From Litorilinea aerophila (GTDB lineage Bacteria; Chloroflexota; Anaerolineae; Caldilineales; Caldilineaceae), in assembly GCF_006569185.2 (NCBI RefSeq), contig NZ_VIGC02000017.1:62001-126000 (forward strand): DNA of 64,000 bases. Reading direction: 5' to 3'. Numbering within the stretch: the first letter of the stretch is position 1; the number at the start of each line of letters is the position of its first letter. The translations under genes were made by a program, and so were the position numbers. Below the pieces are notes generated by a model. That model was given only the letters and a program-made list of their open reading frames with translations, searched no databases and had not been told where the DNA came from. This document shows positions 30,142 to 38,672 of the stretch, piece by piece.

Positions 30142-31347
30142 TCAGGCGTCGCTCACCACCCGCTCGCTGAACTCGCCGGTCTGCTTGTTCTTCAAGATCA
30201 TCTTCAGGCGGCCGTCGGGCATGCGCTCCTGCTTGATGATCACGTGGCCGTCGTACTCCCGGCCGCTGGCCTGGATGCGCTCGGCAGTGCCACCCCGCCA
30301 GATCTCCAGCTCCACCGGCTCCCAGCGTTTGGACCGGGCGGAGCGGTAGCAGGCATCCATGATGGCGTTGACCACGTAGCCATCGTAGAAGGTCTCCCGG
30401 GGCTGGCGGCCTTCGTCCATGGCGTTGAACATGTCGGTGAACATGTCCACGTAGCCCAGCTCGCTCACCTCGTCGCCCACGGGGAAGAGCCAGCCGCTCT
30501 CGGTTTCGGCCTTCTCCGCCACATACGCGCCGCCCTGCCCCGAGGTGAAGACCTCGAAACCGGTGCGCAGGAAGTGGTTGAGCCAGATGGTGCCCTCGGT
30601 GCCGGCCACCTCGTCCCGCAGATCCATGCCGCCCCGGAAGGTCCAGCTCACCTCGAACTGGCCGATGGCGCCGCTCTCAAAGCGGATCAGGGCGATGCCG
30701 TTGTCCTCGGCTTCGATGGGGTGGACCAGGGTATCGGCCCAGCACATGACCTCCAGGGGCCGGTTGTCCTTGCCCACGAAGTTGCGGATGATCTCGATGC
30801 AGTGGCAGCCCAGGTCCACGATGGCACCGCCGCCGGCCAGTCTGGCGTCCCAGAACCAGGCGCTATGGGGGCCGGGGTGGGTCTCCCGGGAGCGGGCCCA
30901 GGTGATTTTCCCCAGCGCGCCGCTCTGGACCTGCTGCAGCGCCTTCAGCGTCTTGGGGGTGTAGCAGAGATCTTCCAGGTAGCCGGCAAAGACGCCGGCC
31001 TTCTCCACCGTCTCCAGCATGCGCTTCGCCTCGGCGGCGTTGCGGCCCAGGGGCTTGGTGCAGAGCACGGCCTTGCCCGCGTCCGCCGCCATTTGGACCA
31101 GCTCTTCGTGGAGGTGATTGGGCAGGCCGATCACCACCGTGTCGGTCTCGGGGTGGTTGATGGCCTCGGCCAGGTCGCTGGTCCAGTGGGGGATGCCCCA
31201 TTCCCGGGCGAAGGCTTCGGCCCGCTCCGGCGTGCGGGAGTAGATCACGCCCACCCGGTCCCGGCTGCGCTGGCCGTGTAGGGTCATGGTGTAAAACATG
31301 CCGATGAGCCCGGTGCCCAACATGGTGACTTGATGTCCGTTCGTCAT
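30142..31347 (-). CDS. Gfo/Idh/MocA-family oxidoreductase 3 (TKP variant)
   Basis: The start ATG 31347 has GAGGAGG 6 bases upstream; a longer frame to 31488 has no such site. The 401-residue protein begins [17 protein letters not shown] (Rossmann) and has [18 protein letters not shown], where the usual Glu of EKP is Thr but the catalytic Lys remains. [24 protein letters not shown] carries the DxxxH equivalent. A 30-residue C-terminal extension ([20 protein letters not shown]) is unusual. NAD(P)-dependent sugar or glycoside chemistry expected. Hairpin terminator downstream, repeat element C upstream. Confidence 0.88.
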   Translation of the reverse strand: MTNGHQVTMLGTGLIGMFYTMTLHGQRSRDRVGVIYSRTPERAEAFAREWGIPHWTSDLAEAINHPETDTVVIGLPNHLHEELVQMAADAGKAVLCTKPLGRNAAEAKRMLETVEKAGVFAGYLEDLCYTPKTLKALQQVQSGALGKITWARSRETHPGPHSAWFWDARLAGGGAIVDLGCHCIEIIRNFVGKDNRPLEVMCWADTLVHPIEAEDNGIALIRFESGAIGQFEVSWTFRGGMDLRDEVAGTEGTIWLNHFLRTGFEVFTSGQGGAYVAEKAETESGWLFPVGDEVSELGYVDMFTDMFNAMDEGRQPRETFYDGYVVNAIMDACYRSARSKRWEPVELEIWRGGTAERIQASGREYDGHVIIKQERMPDGRLKMILKNKQTGEFSERVVSDA

Positions 31348-31435
31348 TGACGCCTCCTCACCCTCCTGCTGGGGAGGGAACCTGATGGAATTCTGGTACT
31401 CGATACAGCCACATCCGCCGTTTCGCCCCGGCGAG

Positions 31436-31530
31436 TACAGCCTGGCGTAAATGTCACGGCAGAAATTCCGGGTGCCCTCTGGGCGCACTCCCTCGGGTGA
31501 AAACGCTCGGCGAATCTCTGCCGGGATCTA
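31436..31530. repeat. Dispersed element family 1, copy C
   Basis: It starts TACAGCCTGGCGTAAATGTC and ends CTGCCGGGATCTA. The inverted repeat GGCAGAAATTC (31458-31468) / GAATCTCTGCC (31512-31522) has one mismatch. The interior CGGGTGCCCTCTGGG is identical to copy B. The final CTA is the complement of the TAG stop of the next minus-strand gene, as in copies A and B. Confidence 0.8.
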
Positions 31531-32781
31531 CCAGGCGAGCCCGTAGTGGGCATCGATCTCGGCCTGGTAGGCGTTCACCGCACCCGAGAGGACCTCGGCC
31601 AGGGTCACCTGGCGCCGGGCCACGGACGACTCCAGCATGGCGAAGGCGCAGGCCAGATCGTGCAGCCCTTCCTGGCCGGAGGTCTCCGGATCCCGCCCCT
31701 GTTCGATGGCCTGCAGCCAGTCCAACTGCTGGATGGCGAAGGGGTCGGTCAGGCCCAGGGGGAAGAAGCGCTCCCGCTCCTCCGGGCTCAGGTTGGCCTC
31801 GAAGTGCTCCAGCAAGGGGGTGGCACGGCCGTCGTCGTCGAAGAGCTGTCCTCCCTTGATGCACCCTTCGCTGCCCCAGAAGACGGGCGCGCCGGGAATC
31901 TCCAGGGCAGCGCCATGGCCGCCCCAGGACCAGAGCAGTTGGGCGATGGCCTCGTTCTCGAAACCGGCCACGGCCAGGTAGGTGTCGTCCACGTCCACCG
32001 GCACCTCCTGGATGATATGCCCCTGCTCGTCCCGCCGGTAGCGCACCGGCTCCAGGGTGCGGGCCACTGCGTTGACCCAGGCCACCTCGCCGAAGACGTA
32101 GCGCAGCAGGTGGAACTGGTGGACGCCGATGTCGATGGAGCCACCGCCGCCACCCTCCAGCTTGCGGTGTCGCCAGGGGGTGTCGGCCACCACCTTGTCC
32201 GGCGACCAGAGGCCGCCCAGGGAGCCGATGAGGGCCATCTGGGGTTCGCCGATGAGCCCCTTTTCCACCGCCCAGCGGGCGGCCCGGGTGAAGCGGCCCT
32301 GGCGCACGTTCTCGAAGGTGCCGAAGGTCAGCCCCCGCTCCCGGGCTGTCTCCACCATGCGGCGGGCAGCCTTCACCGAGATGGCCAGGGGCTTCTGGGT
32401 GAGCAGGTGGAGGCCGTGGGCGAAGGCGTGCTCCGCGATCTGGTGGTGGAGGGCCAGGGTGGTGAAGTCATTGACCGCGTCCACCACGCCGTCTGCGATC
32501 ATCTGACGGTAGTCGGTGTAGACGTGGACCTCCACGTCGTCCTGGAAGTCGCTGACGTAGGTGTGGGGCGCGGCCAGGGGGTCGCCCGACTCCGGCGGCA
32601 GCACGGGAGGGCGGGGGGGCGGCCCTTCGCCCCGGCGGCGGAACATAAGGGCGTCTTCCTCTTTGCGGGCCACCAGCGCGGTGATGCGGAAGTTGTCTAC
32701 GCCGGCCTCCCGCAGCTTCTTGTATCCCTGCAGGTGGGCGTTCAGAATACGCCCACAGCCCACAATCCCGATCCGAATCAT
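31528..32781 (-). CDS. Gfo/Idh/MocA-family oxidoreductase 4 (QKP variant)
   Basis: The 417-residue protein starts MIRIGIVGCGRILNAHLQGY. A 35-residue insertion (FRRRGEGPPPRPPVLPPESG) disrupts the first part of the Rossmann domain. The catalytic motif reads LLTQKPLAIS, with Gln for the usual Glu and the Lys kept. GGGGGSIDIGVHQFHLLRYVFG carries DxxxH. It follows oxidoreductase 5 by 9 bases, so the two are co-transcribed. Substrate unknown; acting on different stereoisomers of one compound is a reasonable guess for the pair. Confidence 0.88.
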   Translation of the reverse strand: MIRIGIVGCGRILNAHLQGYKKLREAGVDNFRITALVARKEEDALMFRRRGEGPPPRPPVLPPESGDPLAAPHTYVSDFQDDVEVHVYTDYRQMIADGVVDAVNDFTTLALHHQIAEHAFAHGLHLLTQKPLAISVKAARRMVETARERGLTFGTFENVRQGRFTRAARWAVEKGLIGEPQMALIGSLGGLWSPDKVVADTPWRHRKLEGGGGGSIDIGVHQFHLLRYVFGEVAWVNAVARTLEPVRYRRDEQGHIIQEVPVDVDDTYLAVAGFENEAIAQLLWSWGGHGAALEIPGAPVFWGSEGCIKGGQLFDDDGRATPLLEHFEANLSPEERERFFPLGLTDPFAIQQLDWLQAIEQGRDPETSGQEGLHDLACAFAMLESSVARRQVTLAEVLSGAVNAYQAEIDAHYGLAW

Positions 32782-32790
32782 GGGTTCCTC

Positions 32791-33828
32791 CTAGTAAACC
32801 GGCAGGGGCAGCGAGACCGCCTCACCGCTGCTGGCAGAGAGGAGCCCTGCCTCCAGGATCTCCTGGGCGTCCCGGCTGACCTCGGGGCTGCAGAGGCCCT
32901 CGATGGGCCGGTCGTGGCGGATGCAGTGGAGGAAGTAGGCGGTGGCGTTGCGCAGCTCCTCGGGGGACGGGGGCACCTCGATCTCCACGCCGTCCTCGTG
33001 TTCCCGGTCGGCCAGCAGCAGGCGGCCGCCGTTGCGGGGCTCCACCACCAGGGTTCCCTCGCTGCCGTAGAGGACGGCCACGTAGGAGGTGAGATGGCCG
33101 ATCTGGGTCCAGGAGGCTTCTGTGATGGCGATGGCCCGGGGCCACTGCATGACGATGACCGCGTTGTCGTCCACGGTGACGTAATCCTTGAGCAGGTGGC
33201 CGACCACGCCGGTGACCCGGCTGGGCTGGCCCAGGACGGTGCGGGCCAGGGCAGCGCCGTAGCAGCAGTAGTCCATGAGCGCGCCGGCGCCGTTGAGGTC
33301 GGCGTCGTGGAGCCAGTTGTAGAAGTAGGGGGTGCAGCCCAGCTCCTTGGGGCCGGCGTGGGCGGAGCGATACTTGGTGCTGAAGACCTGGCCGATGGCG
33401 CCGCTGCGGGCCATCTCCAGGGCCTTCTGGAGCTGGGGCCACCAGGCGAAGGGCCAGTTGACCATGAGCTTCACCCCGGCCTGACGGGCTGCCGCCAGCA
33501 TCTGCACCGCGCCTTCCAGATCGGCAGCCATGGGCTTTTCCACCATCACGTGCAGGCCTCGCTCGGCCGCCATGACCGCCAGCTCGGCCCCGGTGGCGTT
33601 GTCGCTGAAGACATAGACCGCGTCCAGTTCCACCGAATCCAGCATTTCTTCATAGGACAGGAAGACCTGGCCGGCGCCGTGCTCGGCCTGGACCTTGTCC
33701 AACAGCTCCTGATTGGGGTCGGCCGCGGCCACCAGTTCGCCCAGGGGAGAGGCGTTCAGATCCCGCAGGTTGCCCCAGATGTGGTCGTGGGTGAGGCCCA
33801 ACACACCCACGCGCAGCTTATCGGCCAT
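32791..33828 (-). CDS. Gfo/Idh/MocA-family oxidoreductase 5
   Basis: The start ATG 33828 is fixed by AAGGAGG 6 bases upstream. The 345-residue protein begins LRVGVLGLTHDHIWGNLRDL, where the glycine-rich loop reads GLTHDH instead of GxGxxG, a change that may alter cofactor binding. HVMVEKPMAADLEGAVQ has the catalytic Lys. GAGALMDYCCYGAAL replaces the usual DxxxH with D-Y-C-C-Y, lacking the histidine at the expected spot, while NWLHDADLNG nearby offers others. First gene of a two-gene unit with oxidoreductase 4. Confidence 0.87.
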   Translation of the reverse strand: MADKLRVGVLGLTHDHIWGNLRDLNASPLGELVAAADPNQELLDKVQAEHGAGQVFLSYEEMLDSVELDAVYVFSDNATGAELAVMAAERGLHVMVEKPMAADLEGAVQMLAAARQAGVKLMVNWPFAWWPQLQKALEMARSGAIGQVFSTKYRSAHAGPKELGCTPYFYNWLHDADLNGAGALMDYCCYGAALARTVLGQPSRVTGVVGHLLKDYVTVDDNAVIVMQWPRAIAITEASWTQIGHLTSYVAVLYGSEGTLVVEPRNGGRLLLADREHEDGVEIEVPPSPEELRNATAYFLHCIRHDRPIEGLCSPEVSRDAQEILEAGLLSASSGEAVSLPLPVY

Positions 33829-34157
33829 GATTACCTCCTTGGCGGTTGAGGGTTGGATGGAAGCGAATCGCTGACGATCCTGGAAAGGTTGCTGATGGTT
33901 GTTGATGGTTCTTGAACGGCGGATGAAGGGTTCCGGCTCCATTGTACTTGTTTCTGGCCAGGCTGCAAAGGAATCACGAAGCCCAGACTGGATTTTGACA
34001 GGATTTTGTAATCAACCGGGTGCCAATCTCCAGGTATAATCCTGATGGAATCGGCATCATTCTGGCGAGCCCCCGCCGGAACAACTGGACAGCCCACCCC
34101 ACTGCAACCCTTTTCACGTCTGTTATATCCGCCCTCGTTGCTACCCAACGTGAACCC
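33829..34157. other. Divergent intergenic region before the two-component system
   Basis: This region separates the minus-strand oxidoreductase unit from the plus-strand response regulator. It contains short near-repeats of GATGGTT around 33892-33913 and the TATAAT at 34035-34040. No gene seen. Confidence 0.4.
34035..34040 (+). promoter_or_regulatory. Candidate -10 element of the two-component operon
   Basis: A perfect TATAAT lies about 118 bases upstream of the response-regulator ATG. No good -35 hexamer is found 16-18 bases upstream (the sequence there is ATCAAC), so activation by a regulator, possibly the response regulator itself, would be needed. Confidence 0.4.
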
Positions 34158-34853
34158 ATGGAAATGACGAAAATCCTTGTGGTGGATGATGATCCACTGC
34201 TGCGCCAGAGCCTAGAGTTCAACCTGGAAGAGGCCGGCTACCAGGTGCGAACAGCGGCCAACGCCCGTCAGGCCCTTGCCCAAATTGAAATAGAGCGGCC
34301 CGACCTGATCCTACTGGACGTAGGCCTGCCCGACATGGATGGGCTCTCCCTGCTTCGTCTGTTACGTGATCGCTTCCCGGTCATTTTTCTTACGGCACGG
34401 CGCCGTGAACTGGACGAAGTGCTGGGGCTGGAACTGGGGGCGGAGGATTACATCACCAAACCCTTCCACAAAGAGGTACTCTTGACGCGTATACGCATGG
34501 TTCTGCGTCGAACCCAGCGACCACGGCCCGCTTCTGGGGATAGCCGGGCGATCATAGCCGGCGATCTGGAACTGGACCCCGAGGCACACACGGTGACCCT
34601 CCGCGGGCAGCCGGTTACCCTCTCGCCCCTGGAGTTCCGGCTGCTCCACCTGCTCATGAAGGCGCCCAATCGGGTGTTTTCTGTGGATGAACTGTTGAAT
34701 CAGGTTTGGGGTGAACACTACATGGGTGAGCCTCAGATCATCTATGTCTACATGCGGGAACTACGCAACAAACTGGAAGCTGACCCGGGACACCCTCGAC
34801 GGATCGTCAATGTCCGCGGAGCTGGGTACAAACTGATCCCCCAAGATCCATGA
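34158..34853 (+). CDS. OmpR/PhoB-type response regulator
   Basis: The 231-residue protein starts at ATG 34158 or 34164, just before KILVVDDDPLLRQSLEFNLE. The acidic pocket is D10-D12, with the phospho-acceptor Asp54 in LILLDVGLPDMDG and Lys in EDYITKPFHKEVLLTRI. A winged-helix output domain follows (GDLELDPEAHTVTLRG, LSPLEFRLLHLLMKAPNRVF, VYMRELRNKLEADPGHPRRI, VNVRGAGYKL). It overlaps the kinase gene by ATGA, so the two are translated together. The genes it controls are unknown; the convergent secreted PxKF gene is a neighbour only. Confidence 0.93.
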   Translation: MEMTKILVVDDDPLLRQSLEFNLEEAGYQVRTAANARQALAQIEIERPDLILLDVGLPDMDGLSLLRLLRDRFPVIFLTARRRELDEVLGLELGAEDYITKPFHKEVLLTRIRMVLRRTQRPRPASGDSRAIIAGDLELDPEAHTVTLRGQPVTLSPLEFRLLHLLMKAPNRVFSVDELLNQVWGEHYMGEPQIIYVYMRELRNKLEADPGHPRRIVNVRGAGYKLIPQDP

Positions 34854-36259
34854 ACACCCTGCGCAGGCGCTTCATCCTCAGCCACACCCTTCCCCTGCTG
34901 CTGGTCACTCCGTTGATGGCCCTGGTGCTTATCTACGTCCTGGAAAGGCAGATCCTTCTGATCAATCTGTCGACCCAGTTGGAACGGCAGGCCACTGTTC
35001 TGGCTGAGGTGTTGCAGGATTCACCCGACCTGTGGTCCGAAGCGGGGCTGGCCCAATCCTTTGTCAACCGCTTCAGTCGCCACCTGACCGCGAACCTCTC
35101 CCTCCTACGGCCCGATGGGACCATTCTGGCTTCCAGCGATACCGGTGAGGCAAGGCCAAGTGCCTCCGGCAGCAGTGAAGTGAATGTGGAGCTCCTTCAG
35201 CTGGGCAAGCGACAGGTCATGGTCAACTACAGCCAGAACCCGGGCGAGGAAATCGTGGAAGTGATCGTTCCTGTTTTTCAGCCAGGGGGCGTGGTTGGCG
35301 CCATTCATCTGACTCAACGACTGGGACCGGTTTACCCCCGCTTTCAGCGACTGCGCACGTTCGTGTTCTGGGCCCTGCTCCCTGGATTGTTCCTGGGTGT
35401 TCTGATCGGCCTGGTGCTGGCCCACTTTGTGGAAGCGCCGATGCAGGAGCTCAGTCAGCAAATCGGCCGGATGGCCAGCGGAGACGCCCTGGTCGCCCTG
35501 CCAGAACCGCAGCCGACCGAACTGCGGACGCTGGTCCGCACCTTCAATTCCCTGGTGGATCGGCTACAGACCCTGGAAGCCAGTCGTCGTCAACTGGTGG
35601 CCAATCTGGTACACGAAATCGGCCGTCCTCTAGGTGCACTCCGCTCCGCGGTGGATGCGCTCCAGGGAGGTGCAGGGGCCGCCCCGGAGCGCCGCAAAGC
35701 CCTGTTGGCCGGGGTGGATACAGAGCTTCAACATCTGGAACAACTTCTGGAGGAGTTGGCTGAGGTGTACGCCCGGAAGGAGAACGAGCTGCGAAGGCTG
35801 CAACTGCGATCCACCAGGCTGACAGACTGGCTGGGGACTGTCCTGGCCCCGTGGGAGGAGGCAGCCAGACGCAAGGGCATCAGCTGGCAAGTACACCAGC
35901 CAGCCTCGCTGCCAACGGTGACCATCGATCCAGTCCGTCTGGGCCAGGCTCTGGGCAATCTGCTGAGCAATGCGGTCAAGTACACTCCCCCTGGGGGGGC
36001 CATTGCAGTCATCGTACACAGCGAAAGGGACATGGTCAACATTCAGGTGCGGGACACGGGACCGGGGATTCCATCGGCCGAACAGGATCGGATCTTTGAA
36101 CCGTTTTACCGGTGGCCTTCGGAGCATCACTACCAACCGGGGATGGGCCTGGGGTTGGCCATCGCCAGGGAATGGGTGCGGGCCCATGGTGGACAGATCC
36201 AGGTTGAGAGCACGCCTGGCCACGGGAGCACCTTTACCATTTCCCTGCCCTTGACATAA
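34850..36259 (+). CDS. Membrane sensor histidine kinase
   Basis: The 469-residue protein has an N-terminal membrane helix (TLPLLLVTPLMALVLIYVL, 13-31), an extracytoplasmic sensor of about 135 residues, a second membrane helix (FVFWALLPGLFLGVLIGLVLA, 171-191) and a HAMP linker (about 192-245). The HisKA box LVHEIGRPLGALRSAV has the phospho-acceptor His255. The ATPase domain shows N (NLLSNAVKYTPPGG), G1 (DTGPGIP), F (IFEPFYR) and G2 (GMGLGLAIAREWV) boxes. Arg replaces the common Asn/Thr region after the H-box (HEIGRP versus HELRTP). It pairs with the response regulator encoded just upstream. Signal unknown. Confidence 0.93.
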   Translation: MNTLRRRFILSHTLPLLLVTPLMALVLIYVLERQILLINLSTQLERQATVLAEVLQDSPDLWSEAGLAQSFVNRFSRHLTANLSLLRPDGTILASSDTGEARPSASGSSEVNVELLQLGKRQVMVNYSQNPGEEIVEVIVPVFQPGGVVGAIHLTQRLGPVYPRFQRLRTFVFWALLPGLFLGVLIGLVLAHFVEAPMQELSQQIGRMASGDALVALPEPQPTELRTLVRTFNSLVDRLQTLEASRRQLVANLVHEIGRPLGALRSAVDALQGGAGAAPERRKALLAGVDTELQHLEQLLEELAEVYARKENELRRLQLRSTRLTDWLGTVLAPWEEAARRKGISWQVHQPASLPTVTIDPVRLGQALGNLLSNAVKYTPPGGAIAVIVHSERDMVNIQVRDTGPGIPSAEQDRIFEPFYRWPSEHHYQPGMGLGLAIAREWVRAHGGQIQVESTPGHGSTFTISLPLT

Positions 36260-36309
36260 AGCCGCTAGAGAGGCCATCAGATACGAGCTGTTCAGCCCTG
36301 GATAACGCG

Positions 36310-36343
36310 AAGGGGGAGTCTGCCTCGAGGCAGACTCCCCCTT
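36310..36343. terminator. 34-bp perfect palindrome, bidirectional terminator
   Basis: AAGGGGGAGTCTGCC (36310-36324), TCGA, GGCAGACTCCCCCTT (36329-36343) form a perfect palindrome between the convergent kinase and PxKF genes. The A/T flanks are short (AA/TT), so termination may be inefficient, but position and symmetry suit a shared terminator. Confidence 0.8.
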
Positions 36344-36413
36344 CAGACTGCAGATCCGGCATGGACACTGGACCTGCAGTTTCATGGGCACCACATCGCA
36401 AGGCGATTCGGTG

Positions 36414-37916
36414 TTATCTTGTGAAGTTAAAGTTGGCCAGTTTGGCAGCAGTCCCATCATTCAACAGAACAATCAACTGCCGGCAGGTCCCTCCCCAACT
36501 TCGGTCCGTCTTCCAGGCATAGACGTACATGTCTTTGCTGGGTTCGTAGCTCAGCATGCTCTGGCCAGCAGTGACGGTCTCCTCAATGTCGGAGACGAAG
36601 GTACCCGTCTGGCAGTCGATAATCTGGGACTTTGGGTAGCCTGGGGCAAAGATGGCCAACCCCTGATTTCCGCCCAGGCTGAACTTGACGGGGATGGCGC
36701 TGCCCGCTTTCACCCTGTTCAGAGTAGGCAGGTTGTCCACAGGCTGGAAGAAGCCGTTCCAGTTGTAGATGACGCTGTACGTGACACTGGCCGAACTGCC
36801 ATTGCCCGCATAGTCCAGGGCACCGGCGCACGTGGCGGTAAATGTGCCCACGTTACCATTGCCTCCAGTGATACTCAACGTGGCCGGCACTGCCACGCCG
36901 GACAGGGTATCACTGGTACCACAGCCAACTGTGGGGACGGCACCAGCGTAGTAGAAGGCACCCTGGGAGACACCGGTGACCGTCACCGCGGGCGGGGTTT
37001 TGTCGATGTTGATGCCACCCACCACGGCCGATGCGCTGTTCCCCGCATGATCCACCGCGGTTCCCACCACCGATTGGCCTGCACCTTCACTGCTCAAAAG
37101 CTGATCGGGCCCACAAGATGCCACACCCGACAGATTATCCCCACAGATGAAAGAGACGGTAACATCACTGTTATTCCAGCCGTTGCCATTGGGTCCTGGC
37201 GAAGCCGAACCAGAGATGGTCGGTGCCGTGGCATCCCGCATGATGGTCACCGACTGGGAAGCCGTTCCACCAGCGCTGGTAGCCGTGCATGTGAACGTCT
37301 GACCGGCTGTATCCACATTGATGGTGGCCGGATCGCACCCGCTCATGGAGGAGATGGCGGACTCTGGATCGATGACGATCCAGCTTACCTGCACGTCGCT
37401 GACATACCATCCATTGTTGCCCAGGGTCCCCACCACCTGGGCGCTGATGACAGGGGGCGTACTGTCAGGCGGAGGCAACACATGCAGCGTAAAGTCCGCC
37501 TGATTTCTGTAGGTGCCGGGACCGGGATCGGCAATGTTGGCAACAGTAATGGCGTAGTTGCCCGGCACGCTGGCGCTGAAGGTGACCGGTTGGAAGACAT
37601 TGCATTGGGTGAATACCAGCGTGTTGGCGGACGCCGTCACACCGGGCGGAATGTTCAATGTAATCGTGGCAGGGGTACCATCGCTGGCATTACAGCCCGG
37701 CTGGCCGTCACCGCCCGTTGCGTTGATCCGATAGGAAACGGTGGTGTTACCGCCGGCCACGATGGTATCGTTCCCTCCAACAATTACGTCGTTGATCAAA
37801 TTGTCGGCCAGAACAGCCAGGGGCAGCGCGAGCAACATCAAAGCCAAAAACAGGCTACCCAAAGCGATTTTCGGGACTTTGTAGAACTCTCCCATAAACC
37901 GTTTCACTGTTTTCAT
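36414..37916 (-). CDS. Secreted Ig-like repeat protein with C-terminal PxKF domain
   Basis: The 500-residue protein has a Sec signal (VPKIALGSLFLALMLLALPL, cleavage near AVLA-DN). Residues about 40-390 form four to five beta-sandwich repeats marked by DSTPPVISAQV, DATAPTISGSA, DKTPPAVTVTG and paired cysteines (for example CNASDG/TQC, SGCDPA/FTC, ICGD/SCGP). The C-terminus, VIYNWNGFFQPVDNLPTLNR followed by GSAIPVKFSLGG, is the PxKF domain found in bacterial surface proteins. No sortase or PEP-CTERM motif. It is exported and probably adhesive or structural. GAAAGGA is immediately before the ATG at 37916, so a slightly downstream GTG (37907) could be the actual start. Confidence 0.82.
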   Translation of the reverse strand: MKTVKRFMGEFYKVPKIALGSLFLALMLLALPLAVLADNLINDVIVGGNDTIVAGGNTTVSYRINATGGDGQPGCNASDGTPATITLNIPPGVTASANTLVFTQCNVFQPVTFSASVPGNYAITVANIADPGPGTYRNQADFTLHVLPPPDSTPPVISAQVVGTLGNNGWYVSDVQVSWIVIDPESAISSMSGCDPATINVDTAGQTFTCTATSAGGTASQSVTIMRDATAPTISGSASPGPNGNGWNNSDVTVSFICGDNLSGVASCGPDQLLSSEGAGQSVVGTAVDHAGNSASAVVGGINIDKTPPAVTVTGVSQGAFYYAGAVPTVGCGTSDTLSGVAVPATLSITGGNGNVGTFTATCAGALDYAGNGSSASVTYSVIYNWNGFFQPVDNLPTLNRVKAGSAIPVKFSLGGNQGLAIFAPGYPKSQIIDCQTGTFVSDIEETVTAGQSMLSYEPSKDMYVYAWKTDRSWGGTCRQLIVLLNDGTAAKLANFNFTR

Positions 37917-38308
37917 TTCCTTTCTTCATATCCAATGACTTTCATGACTATACGCGTTATCCAGGGTTTGCTGGATAAACGATTCTCTCAGGCAAGAGAA
38001 TAGCATGGGGCAGCTCCTGGCATCTTTAACAGACTCTGAGGGTAACCTAAGGAATGTCTAAGTGGCCGGGCTCCTGTGGCCAGTCCACTCGTTGGCCAGC
38101 TGTGCCCGATTCTGGATGCTCTTTGGCACCTGGCATGCACACTTAGGAGAAATTTAGGATTGCTTGAGGTGGCACTAAAGACTGGGGTGCTTGGCCCCGT
38201 GGTATGATCCCTCAGGCTCATCCTGGAGCCTAACCCTGGAATAGACCGATATCTGAAGCGGCCCCTGTCTTTACCCGAGCAGCCAGGTTGCCCCATGGAT
38301 AGATAACC

Positions 38309-38395
38309 ATGGAAAAGATCGACCGCATTCTTCTGTTCCTCCTCATCATGACCGCCGTCTCCTTTGCCTGCCTCTTATTTCTGATCTTGCGATAA
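38309..38395 (+). CDS. Possible 28-aa single-helix membrane peptide
   Basis: A short frame encodes MEKIDRILLFLLIMTAVSFA followed by CLLFLILR, a charged N-terminus and one hydrophobic helix ending in Arg, the typical form of bacterial small membrane proteins. No strong ribosome-binding site lies upstream (GATAACC precedes the ATG). Its location in a large intergenic region and its clean composition make it worth listing, but it may be chance. Confidence 0.35.
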   Translation: MEKIDRILLFLLIMTAVSFACLLFLILR

Positions 38396-38599
38396 GGCCT
38401 GTGGCCACAGACTGCCAGCCCCCCACAATCAGCCCAACGCCTGCCACAGAGAATCCTGGCACCGCCCGTATACCCTGAGCGGCACCAGCGCCGGCGATGC
38501 AATCTGGGTAGCTGCGGAGAGCTACTATCCGGGTGAAGGGAGCAGCCAGACGAAAAGGAATGAGTATGAGACCGGCCCAGATCCCCCATCAAAAAAACA

Positions 38600-38628
38600 G
38601 GCCGGCGGCAATAATATTGCCGCCGGCC
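38600..38628 (-). terminator. Rho-independent terminator of the enolase-superfamily gene
   Basis: GGCCGGCGGCAATA (38600-38613) and TATTGCCGCCGGCC (38615-38628) form a 14-bp perfect stem. On the minus strand it is followed by TGTTTTTTTGATGG, a seven-T run. It lies 44 bases after the stop of the minus-strand gene ending at 38673. Confidence 0.92.
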
Positions 38629-38672
38629 CGCCCTGTGCCCGACCATGGATCGCCCTGGCCGGGGCGCTCTGC

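Larger units (their letters stand above)
37917..38672. other. 756-bp intergenic region
   Basis: It contains the presumed promoter region of the PxKF gene (37917-38050), a possible 28-codon membrane-peptide frame (38309-38395) and the terminator of the enolase gene (38600-38628). The remainder shows no family match; longer frames through it on either strand are poor in start signals and unlike the neighbouring genes in composition. Confidence 0.5.
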
